A DNA stretch of 6,642 nucleotides from an uncultured Novosphingobium sp. (GTDB taxonomy: Bacteria > Pseudomonadota > Alphaproteobacteria > Sphingomonadales > Sphingomonadaceae). Under the pieces are notes generated by a model. It saw only the letters and a list, made by a program, of their open reading frames with translations, was not told the origin of the DNA and searched no databases. Positions 1 to 5,926 of this stretch are shown one piece after another; positions within the stretch are counted from its first letter, which is position 1; the number at the start of each line of letters is the position of its first letter. Made by a program: the position numbers and the translations under genes. The stretch covers positions 1-6,642 of the forward strand of contig CALMBN010000108.1 in the NCBI GenBank assembly GCA_937860195.1, written 5' to 3'.

Positions 1-1
1 G

Positions 2-844
2 GTGGCCCGAATCGACGATGCAGTGACCCGGATCCTGCGGGTGAAGTTTCGCACCGGTGTGTTTGATCGTCCGATCACAGCGGGCCGCTATACCGGGGAT
101 GAGGCCGCGCTATCCGATCGCCCGTTGGCGCAGGAGGCGGTGCGCAAATCTGCGGTTCTGCTCAAAAACGATGGCGCGACCTTGCCAATTCGGGTCGGTC
201 GGCGAATTCTGGTTGTCGGCGATGCTGCCGACAGCTTTCCCAAACAGTCAGGCGGTTGGTCGATCACCTGGCAGGGTAATGAGACCGACAATCGCGATTT
301 TACGAACGGTGAAACCGCGCTGGGTGGATTGCGCCGGGTTTACGGTGAAGCCAACGTGACCTGGTCGGCTGATGGCAGCGCCTTCGCCCCTGGCAAATTC
401 GATGCCGTTGTCGCGGTGCTTGGTGAGACACCTTACGCGGAGATGAAGGGCGATGTTCGCTGGCCCGCGCTGCTTTCGTATACATCGCGTTTCCCGGCCG
501 ATCTTGACCTGCTGGACAAGGTTTCGGGCAAGGGCGTTCCAGTTGTGACCCTGCTCTATTCAGGCCGCACGCAGTATGCGACCGACCTGTTCAACCGAAC
601 AGATGCATTTGTCGCCGGATTTCTGCCCGGCACCGAAGCGGGCGCGCTGGCCGACTTGCTTGCCGGGGCTGGGGGCCTTGATTTCACAGCCAGGCTATCG
701 TTCGCCTGGCCCAATACGCCTTGTCCTTCGGGTGGTGAACCAGTTGGCGAAAGCCTGTTTGCGCGCGGCTACGGGCTGTCCTATGCCAAGGGTCGGCAAA
801 CCGGTCGACTTTCCGAAGTGACCGGACTTGCGACCTGCAATTGA
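2..844 (+). CDS. GH3 beta-glucan exohydrolase (ExoP-like), C-terminal part only
   Basis: This is the C-terminal 280 residues of a family 3 glycoside hydrolase that removes glucose from beta-glucans or beta-oligoglucosides. The gene begins before the window; the GTG at position 2 is an internal valine codon. Visible family marks, numbered from the window edge, are the RIDDAVTRILRVKF helix (3-16), SAVLLKNDG (50-58) opening the second domain, KQSGGWSITWQG (81-92), GETPYAEMKGD (141-151) and the closing FARGYGLSYA. In barley ExoI the equivalent of the GETPYAEMKGD segment carries the acid/base glutamate; here Glu142 and Glu147 are the candidates. The nucleophile Asp domain lies outside the window. 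The protein stops about 20 residues after YGLSYA, so the extra C-terminal domain seen in many ExoP-type enzymes is absent. The halogenase start follows 28 nt after the stop. The family is clear; the exact linkage preference (1,3, 1,4 or 1,6) is not. Confidence 0.93.
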   Translation: MARIDDAVTRILRVKFRTGVFDRPITAGRYTGDEAALSDRPLAQEAVRKSAVLLKNDGATLPIRVGRRILVVGDAADSFPKQSGGWSITWQGNETDNRDFTNGETALGGLRRVYGEANVTWSADGSAFAPGKFDAVVAVLGETPYAEMKGDVRWPALLSYTSRFPADLDLLDKVSGKGVPVVTLLYSGRTQYATDLFNRTDAFVAGFLPGTEAGALADLLAGAGGLDFTARLSFAWPNTPCPSGGEPVGESLFARGYGLSYAKGRQTGRLSEVTGLATCN

Positions 845-859
845 GGCAGCGGAACGGAC

Positions 860-864
860 GGGAG
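860..864 (+). promoter_or_regulatory. Shine-Dalgarno for the halogenase gene
   Basis: GGGAG lies 8 nt before the ATG at 873. It decides the start: an in-frame TTG at 828 lies inside the GH3 gene, has no such site, and would add 15 residues before the FAD-binding strand. Confidence 0.65.
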
Positions 865-872
865 CGAGTGCG

Positions 873-2375
873 ATGAAACCCTTGCGGCGCGTACTGATCG
901 CAGGCGGCGGATCGTCCGGCTGGATGACTGCGGCATTGCTCGCGCGGCTGTTCCAGGGTCTGTATGAAGTGATCCTGGTCGAAAGTGAGGATATCGGCAC
1001 GATCGGGGTGGGCGAGGCGACAATTCCCGCGCTCAAGAAGTACAACGAATTGCTGGGGCTCGACGAGAACGAGTTCATGATCCGGACCCAGGCGAGTTTC
1101 AAGCTGGGGATCCAGTTTGAAAACTGGCGCAATGGGCATGATAGCTACATTCACGGGTTCGGGGTGTTGGGCCAGGATTGGGAATGGCTGCGCATGCACC
1201 ATTACTGGCTCAAGGCGGCCGAGTCCGGTCAGGCCGGAGACCTTGGAGACTATTCGATCAATACCGCCGCGGCGCTCAAGAACAAGTTCGTGCGCGCGCA
1301 GGCCAACATGGGCGATAGCCCGCTGGCCCAAATCGCACATGCCTTTCATTTCGACGCGGCGCTGTTTGCCCGGTTTCTCTCTGGCTATGCTCAGGATCGC
1401 GGTGTCCGGCGGCGCGAGGGCAAGATCGTGGACGTCACCCTGCGCAGCGAAGATGGCTTCATCGAGAGCGTCACCATGGCCGATGGCGAAGTGATCGCGG
1501 CTGATCTGTTCATCGATTGCTCGGGCTTTCGCGGGTTGTTCATCGGCCAGGCGCTGAAGGTCGGATTCGACGACTGGTCGCACTGGCTGCCGTGCAATCG
1601 GGCGATCGCCGTGCCGTGCGAACGCTCGGACAATTTCACTCCATACACCCGCTCAATTGCTCATGGCGCAGGCTGGCAATGGCGGATACCGCTGCAGCAT
1701 CGCACCGGCAACGGTCATGTCTTTTCGACCCGGTTCATGGACGATGCCGAGGCTGAGCGGATCCTGCTGGCGAACCTTGATGGCAAGCCGCTGGCAGATC
1801 CATTCAAAGTCGATTTCAAGGCCGGCAAGCGCAAACAGCTGTGGCATAAAAATTGTGTGGCGATCGGCCTGGCCGGCGGATTTCTCGAGCCGCTCGAATC
1901 GACCAGCCTGCATCTGGTTCAGGCCGGGATCATCCGAATGATCCGGCTGCTGCCCGATGGCGGCTTCAATCAGGCCAATATCGACGAATTCAATCGGCAG
2001 ACTGATTTCGAATACGAACGCATTCGGGATTTCATCATCCTCCACTACAAGGCCACCGAGCGCGCCGATACGCCCTTCTGGGACTATTGCCGGACGATGG
2101 AAGTGCCCGAGACCTTGCAGCGCAAGATCGACTTGTGGATGGCCAATGCCCGCATCTTCCGCGAGGACGAGGAACTTTTTGCCGAAGAAAGCTGGATTCA
2201 GGTGTTTCTCGGTCAGGGCATGATGCCACGCGGATATGATCCGCTGGTCAATATCAAGAGCGAAGTCCAAATTTTTCAGTTTCTGGGCAATATCCGCTCG
2301 GTCGTCGGCAAATGCGTGGACGTAATGCCCAGCCACGCCGAATTTGTCGCCAAGACCTGTCCGGCCGCAGCGTGA
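873..2375 (+). CDS. Flavin-dependent tryptophan-halogenase-family protein
   Basis: A 500-residue FADH2-dependent halogenase-family protein, the usual length. The start ATG 873 places RRVLIAGGGSSGW (5-17), the GxGxxG FAD-binding motif, at the very N-terminus. VGEATIP (46-52) follows. Lys77 in SFKLGIQFENW aligns with the catalytic Lys79 of PrnA, which handles hypohalous acid. The family WxWxIP motif, which discourages monooxygenase activity, is present as WQWRIP (268-273). FLEPLESTSLHL (337-348) supplies Glu342, matching PrnA Glu346, and the halide-site Thr344. The core therefore looks active. It would need reduced flavin from a reductase, and none is encoded here. The gene sits between two glycoside hydrolases and overlaps the GH30 start by 4 nt. 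The PrnA-type double-tyrosine tryptophan clamp is not apparent near the C-terminus; instead there is a GQGMMPRGYDPL segment (447-458). The substrate is therefore unlikely to be simply free tryptophan and remains unknown. No signal peptide is seen, so it is probably cytoplasmic. Confidence 0.9.
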   Translation: MKPLRRVLIAGGGSSGWMTAALLARLFQGLYEVILVESEDIGTIGVGEATIPALKKYNELLGLDENEFMIRTQASFKLGIQFENWRNGHDSYIHGFGVLGQDWEWLRMHHYWLKAAESGQAGDLGDYSINTAAALKNKFVRAQANMGDSPLAQIAHAFHFDAALFARFLSGYAQDRGVRRREGKIVDVTLRSEDGFIESVTMADGEVIAADLFIDCSGFRGLFIGQALKVGFDDWSHWLPCNRAIAVPCERSDNFTPYTRSIAHGAGWQWRIPLQHRTGNGHVFSTRFMDDAEAERILLANLDGKPLADPFKVDFKAGKRKQLWHKNCVAIGLAGGFLEPLESTSLHLVQAGIIRMIRLLPDGGFNQANIDEFNRQTDFEYERIRDFIILHYKATERADTPFWDYCRTMEVPETLQRKIDLWMANARIFREDEELFAEESWIQVFLGQGMMPRGYDPLVNIKSEVQIFQFLGNIRSVVGKCVDVMPSHAEFVAKTCPAAA

Positions 2376-3838
2376 TCGTTGACCGCGGGATCTGGCGCGG
2401 CTGGGCCGCAGCCGTGTTGCCGTGTCTGCTGGCGGCCTGCGGAGCTGTGACGCACAATTCCCTGCCGCCGGTGCTGCCGGCCGCAGCGGTCAGTGTCTGG
2501 GCGAGCTCGGTTGATCAAACCCGCAAGCTGCAAGCCATGCCGAGCCTGCCCTTGGCACAGGCTGGCCCCGAAGATCCGTCTCAAGTGGTGATAGATCCCG
2601 CACGGCCAGCACAGCGAATAGTTGGTTTTGGCGCGGCGATGACCGATTCTTCGGCCCATCTGTTTCAGAATGGTTTGCTCAGGCCAGAGCGCGATGCGTT
2701 GTTTTCCGAGCTGTTCGGGCCCACCGGGCTGGGGCTGGGCTTCCTGCGCGTGCCGATCGGGGCATCGGACTTTTCGCTCGAGCACTATTCGCTCGATGAT
2801 CTGCCGACCGGGCAAAGCGACCCTGAACTCGCCCGGTTTTCAATGACCAAGGCCGATGCGATGCAAGTTCCAGCGCTCTTGGCCGCCAAGGTGCACAATC
2901 CGGGTATGGTGCTGATGGCCAGTCCGTGGAGCGCGCCGGGCTGGATGAAATCGTCGGGAAGCCTGATACAAGGACGATTGAAGCCTGAGCATTATGGGGC
3001 CTTCGCGCGCTATTTTGTCCGCTATCTCGATGCGATGGAAGCGCGCGGATTGCCGGTCAGTTACGTCTCGATGCAGAACGAGCCCGATTTCGAACCCGCT
3101 GATTATCCCGGCATGAAAGCATCGCCGGCGGAGCGGGCGGCGTTTATCGGCGGGCATCTTGGCCCGGCACTGGCGGCGCGGAAGACTCCTGTCGGCATTC
3201 TGGAGTGGGATCATAACTGGGACAAGCCTGAGCAGCCGCTGGCGGTGCTCGCCGATCCGGTTGCGCGCAAGCACCTCGCCGGAGTGGCGTGGCACTGCTA
3301 TGCGGGCGATCCGGGCGTGATGGCCTCGGTCAAGGCGGCCTATCCGGACATGGACCTGTTTTTCACCGAGTGTTCCGGGGGGGATTGGGCGCCTGACTGG
3401 GGTGGTTCGCTTGAATGGATGACCGACAGCCTGATCATTGCTCCGATCAAGGCCGGCGCGAGAGGGTCTGTGCTGTGGAACCTGGCTCTGGATGAGCAGG
3501 CCGGTCCTCATCTGGGGGGCTGCGGCAACTGCCGCGCGGTGGTCACAATCAACAGTCGCACCCGGGCCGTCACCCGCAATGTCGAATATTATGTGCTGGG
3601 CCATGTCAGCCGATTTGTCAGGCCGGGCGCGCACGCCATTCACAGTAGCGGCGGCCCCGCCGGTCTGAAGTTCGTCGCGTTTGGCAACCCGGATGGGTCG
3701 CTGGTGTTATTGGCGCACAATTCGACCCGGAGCGAATTGCCGGTTTCAGTAAATGCGGGTACCGGCAGCTTCCGCTTCACCGCGCCCGCAGGTGAAGTGA
3801 TGACATTCGTCTGGCGGAAAGGCCACGGAACACCATGA
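2372..3838 (+). CDS. GH30 family glycoside hydrolase, predicted lipoprotein
   Basis: A 488-residue retaining glycoside hydrolase of family 30 (glucosylceramidase / beta-1,6-glucanase relatives). I chose the GTG at 2372 because it overlaps the halogenase stop as GTGA and gives a neat lipoprotein signal: Arg5 and Arg9, then a hydrophobic stretch (11-21) and the lipobox LAAC with Cys23 to be lipidated. The residue after it is Gly, so outer-membrane sorting is expected. The longer ATG at 2312 would bury the signal. The barrel spans about 75-405: QRIVGFGAAMTDSSAHL (81-97), SPWSAPGWMKSSGSL (184-198), MQNEP with acid/base Glu237, and FFTECSGGDW with nucleophile Glu333. The closing LWNLALDEQAGPHLGGC (368-384) is typical of GH30_1/GH30_3. 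A beta-sandwich follows to the end. With GH3 and a hexose importer alongside, a beta-glucan substrate, possibly 1,6-linked branches, is the best guess; this is inference. No Shine-Dalgarno is visible, so translation is probably coupled to the halogenase. Confidence 0.92.
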   Translation: MIVDRGIWRGWAAAVLPCLLAACGAVTHNSLPPVLPAAAVSVWASSVDQTRKLQAMPSLPLAQAGPEDPSQVVIDPARPAQRIVGFGAAMTDSSAHLFQNGLLRPERDALFSELFGPTGLGLGFLRVPIGASDFSLEHYSLDDLPTGQSDPELARFSMTKADAMQVPALLAAKVHNPGMVLMASPWSAPGWMKSSGSLIQGRLKPEHYGAFARYFVRYLDAMEARGLPVSYVSMQNEPDFEPADYPGMKASPAERAAFIGGHLGPALAARKTPVGILEWDHNWDKPEQPLAVLADPVARKHLAGVAWHCYAGDPGVMASVKAAYPDMDLFFTECSGGDWAPDWGGSLEWMTDSLIIAPIKAGARGSVLWNLALDEQAGPHLGGCGNCRAVVTINSRTRAVTRNVEYYVLGHVSRFVRPGAHAIHSSGGPAGLKFVAFGNPDGSLVLLAHNSTRSELPVSVNAGTGSFRFTAPAGEVMTFVWRKGHGTP

Positions 3839-5097
3839 TGCAGCGCCTGCGAAAACTGGAGGTAACCAGTGCATTCGTGGCGGTGACAACCTTGTTCTTC
3901 GTTTGGGGCTTCATTTCATCGAACAACGATCCCTTGATCGTGGCAATGCGGGCAGCGTTTCAGCTGTCCTACAGCGAAGCGCTCCAGATCCAGCTGGTCA
4001 GTTTTCTGGCGAACGGGTTGATGTCGCTTCCTGCTGCATCACTGGGAAACCGGCTCGGTGCCGTGAACACCATCCTTTTGGCCCTGGCGACAATGACAAC
4101 CGGGTGTTTGTCGGTCGGTCTCGCCTTGGCAGAGGAGTCCTATCCCGGCGTGCTGGGAGCGCTGTTCGTCCTCGCGCTGGGGATTACCATGCTGCAGGTA
4201 TCGGCCAATCCCCTGGTCGCGGGGCTTGGACCAGCCAGCAGCAGCCACTTCCGTTTGAACTTTGCCCAGACCTTCAACTCGCTCGGTGTCGTGGTCGGGG
4301 TCAACTATGGTGCCGCAGTCATGCTGGGCGAGCGGGTTATGACCGCCGGTCAGGGCAGCATTCATAACAATGCGGAACGCCGCGAGGTGCTGCAGGCAGT
4401 GGATGGCGCGTTCCTGACCATGGCCGCGATGCTGACCGCGCTGGCGGCTTTTGTCTGGTTCCAGCGGCATCGGATCGGCCTTGCCACAGGGAAAGCGGAA
4501 GCCTTGGCAGGAACCTCGGTGCTGGCTGCGCTCCGTTCGCGCTGGGCAGTGTCTGGGGCCTTGGTGATCGGGCTGTATGTCGGTGCAGAGGTGTCCATCG
4601 CCAGCGTGATGATCAACTTCCTGCATGAGCGGACCGTGATGGGCCTGCCGCTTGAACAGGGCGGCTTCTATCTGGCCAATGTCTATTGGGGCGGGGCATT
4701 GGCAGGGCGAATCATTGGCACAATCCTGTTGACCAGGATTGCCGCGGTACGGCTTCTGGCGATTTGCGCCGGGATGGCCGCATTCCTGTGCCTGATGGCC
4801 TTTGCCGAGGCGGGCTCGGTGTCGGGCTGGGCGGCGCTTGGCGTCGGTCTGTTCAACTCGGTGATGTTCCCGACGATCTTCTCGTTGACGCTTGAGCGCT
4901 CCGGCGTTTCGCGCAGTTCGACCTCGGGCTTGCTGGTCCTGGCAATTTCATTCGGGGCATTGCTGCCGTTTCTGGTCGCCAGATTGGCCGATACGGCGAG
5001 CCTGGCTACGGCCTTTGCAGTCCCGGCAGTGGCCTATCTCGCGATTGTCTGCTTTGCCTGGCGGGCCGATGCGGCAGGACCGATGACGCAAGACTGA
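3835..5097 (+). CDS. Sugar MFS transporter, GluP/FucP (FHS) family
   Basis: A 420-residue inner-membrane sugar:H+ symporter of the fucose-galactose-glucose family with the full set of about 12 membrane segments. The first is FVAVTTLFFVWGFISS (14-29), followed by NNDPL with Asp32, which matches the proton-linked Asp46 of E. coli FucP. Other family marks are LQVSANPLVAGLGP (120-133), HFRLNFAQTFNSLG (138-151), GLYVGAEVSIAS (246-257), YWGGALAGRIIGT (284-296) and NSVMFPTIFSLTLE (341-354). Gln121 stands where FucP has Glu135, as in the GluP branch, so glucose or galactose is more likely than fucose. A cytoplasmic loop at about 211-235 separates the two halves. The ATG at 3835 overlaps the GH30 stop as ATGA; a second ATG directly follows at 3838. 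It probably imports the glucose released by the upstream hydrolases. Confidence 0.92.
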   Translation: MMQRLRKLEVTSAFVAVTTLFFVWGFISSNNDPLIVAMRAAFQLSYSEALQIQLVSFLANGLMSLPAASLGNRLGAVNTILLALATMTTGCLSVGLALAEESYPGVLGALFVLALGITMLQVSANPLVAGLGPASSSHFRLNFAQTFNSLGVVVGVNYGAAVMLGERVMTAGQGSIHNNAERREVLQAVDGAFLTMAAMLTALAAFVWFQRHRIGLATGKAEALAGTSVLAALRSRWAVSGALVIGLYVGAEVSIASVMINFLHERTVMGLPLEQGGFYLANVYWGGALAGRIIGTILLTRIAAVRLLAICAGMAAFLCLMAFAEAGSVSGWAALGVGLFNSVMFPTIFSLTLERSGVSRSSTSGLLVLAISFGALLPFLVARLADTASLATAFAVPAVAYLAIVCFAWRADAAGPMTQD

Positions 5098-5123
5098 GTG
5101 CCACCTTGCAAAGGTGCTTGCAC
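5098..5123 (+). other. Hairpin directly after the symporter stop
   Basis: CACCTT (5102-5107) and AAGGTG (5111-5116) form a perfect 6-bp stem around a GCA loop. An outer GTGC/GCAC pairing (5098-5101 with 5120-5123) extends it to 10 bp, with a 3-nt bulge on the 3' side. It starts on the base after the TGA. There is no T-run behind it, so it is not a classic intrinsic terminator; it could end or protect the operon transcript. The same bases also contain TGCAA-6nt-TTGCA (5107-5122), an operator-like symmetry. Confidence 0.35.
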
Positions 5124-5156
5124 TGCTTCCAAAGCGCAGGCAAGAATAGGCGTAAT
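5118..5156 (+). promoter_or_regulatory. Weak candidate promoter for the second MFS gene
   Basis: The 140-nt gap before the second transporter gene leaves room for its own promoter. TTGCAC (5118-5123) with AAGAAT (5142-5147) at 18-nt spacing, or TTCCAA (5127-5132) with CGTAAT (5151-5156), are sigma70-like but poor matches. The region is locally AT-richer than its surroundings (to about 5170). Neither pair is convincing alone. Confidence 0.2.
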
Positions 5157-5206
5157 AGCTTACAAAAACTGAGACGAGGTAAAGTGCCGCCGCGCAGCCA
5201 GTTTGG

Positions 5207-5231
5207 CCCGGGCAGGCCATGAACCCGGGAG
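5207..5231 (+). promoter_or_regulatory. Shine-Dalgarno of second MFS gene with overlapping GC hairpin
   Basis: GGAG (5228-5231, within GGGAGAGAG) lies 6 nt before the ATG at 5238 and sets that start. The palindrome CCCGGG occurs twice (5207-5212 and 5224-5229), so the two copies can pair as a 6-bp all-GC stem with an 11-nt loop. That stem would take up the first G residues of the ribosome site. The ribosome site is solid; a regulatory role for the stem is only a suggestion. Confidence 0.5.
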
Positions 5232-5237
5232 AGAGCA

Positions 5238-5909
5238 ATGCTGGCACCAACACAGGCAGCGCCAAGCGACGGTCCGCGGCGCTCACCCGGTTATCAGGCG
5301 CTGCTGGTCGGGCTGCTTAGCCTCAACTTCGGAATCGTGTTCTTTGATCGGAACTCGCTCAACTTTCTGATGCCGTTCGTTCAGCCGGACCTGAAGCTCA
5401 GCGATGGGCAAGTTGGGATGGTTGCGGGGATCTTCTCATTCGCCTGGGCGCTGGCGGCGTTCGGGGTCAGCCGCCTGTCGGATATGGTCGGCAATCGCAA
5501 GCTGTTGCTGGTGATCGCAACCCTGGCCTTTTCGGCCTGTTCGTTCCTGACTGGCCTGGCGGCGAGCTTTGCCATGCTGATCGGGGCGCGGATCCTGATG
5601 GGGATTGCCGAAGGCGGGGTGATGCCGATCAGCCACGCGATGGTCGCGTCCGAGGTTGAGCCGAAGTGGCGGGGCCTCGCACAGGGGATCGCGCAGAATT
5701 TCGGCTCGAACTTCTTCGGCTCGTTCGTCGCGCCGGTGGTGCTGGTTGCACTGGCGAGCCAGTACGGCTGGCAAAAGGCATTCTACATCGCGGCGGTTCC
5801 CGGAATGCTCAGTGCAGCGCTGATCTGGTTCCTGCTCGATGAGCCAGCAGCACCGCCAAAAGTCGAACAGCAAAACGGCAGCTTCTCCGGCTGGCTGGCG
5901 GCGGACTGA
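5238..5909 (+). CDS. MFS transporter, truncated after about six membrane segments
   Basis: The N-terminal half of a major facilitator transporter, probably of the ACS (anion:cation symporter / hexuronate) type. The 223 residues compare with a usual 420-450. Visible marks: a first membrane segment ending in FFDRNSLNFLMPF (35-47), the motif-A region SRLSDMVGNRK (78-88) in the loop after segment 2, ARILMGIAEGGVMPISHAMV (117-136) in segment 4, and segments five and six at about 155-172 and 181-200. Recognisable homology fades at about residue 203-210 (DEPAAPPKVEQ). The last dozen residues, ending GWLAAD, look like read-through into unrelated DNA, and no other frame downstream continues an MFS protein. 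The start and Shine-Dalgarno are intact. As it stands the product would lack the second six-helix bundle and should not transport. In an intact genome it would supply a second uptake route for sugars or uronates of the same locus. Confidence 0.8.
   Translation: MLAPTQAAPSDGPRRSPGYQALLVGLLSLNFGIVFFDRNSLNFLMPFVQPDLKLSDGQVGMVAGIFSFAWALAAFGVSRLSDMVGNRKLLLVIATLAFSACSFLTGLAASFAMLIGARILMGIAEGGVMPISHAMVASEVEPKWRGLAQGIAQNFGSNFFGSFVAPVVLVALASQYGWQKAFYIAAVPGMLSAALIWFLLDEPAAPPKVEQQNGSFSGWLAAD
5850..5885. other. Probable breakpoint 1: MFS gene into methyltransferase fragment
   Basis: Upstream, the plus strand codes for MFS helix six and its end; downstream, it codes in another frame for the leader or start of an O-methyltransferase. 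About 200 codons of the transporter are missing here. The exact point cannot be fixed by eye. It may be a deletion in the genome or an assembly join. Confidence 0.5.
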
Positions 5910-5926
5910 TTGCATCGGCGGTTGGA

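Noticed and set aside
828..872. TTG at 828 as halogenase start
   Set aside because: It lies inside the GH3 gene without a ribosome site, and ATG 873 with GGGAG fits the family N-terminus.
684..1583. Long minus-strand open frame (299 codons) opposite the halogenase
   Set aside because: It mirrors the codon pattern of the halogenase gene, has no recognisable domain, and is typical antisense openness in GC-rich DNA.
1653..2336. Minus-strand open frame (227 codons) opposite the halogenase 3' half
   Set aside because: No family features and no ribosome site; the plus strand is clearly the coding strand here.
2312..2371. ATG at 2312 as GH30 start
   Set aside because: It would add 20 charged residues before the lipoprotein signal and overlap the halogenase by 64 nt.
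2840..3643. Minus-strand open frame (267 codons) opposite GH30
   Set aside because: The rich Arg/His/Pro composition of an antisense shadow; GH30 catalytic motifs lie on the plus strand over the same bases.
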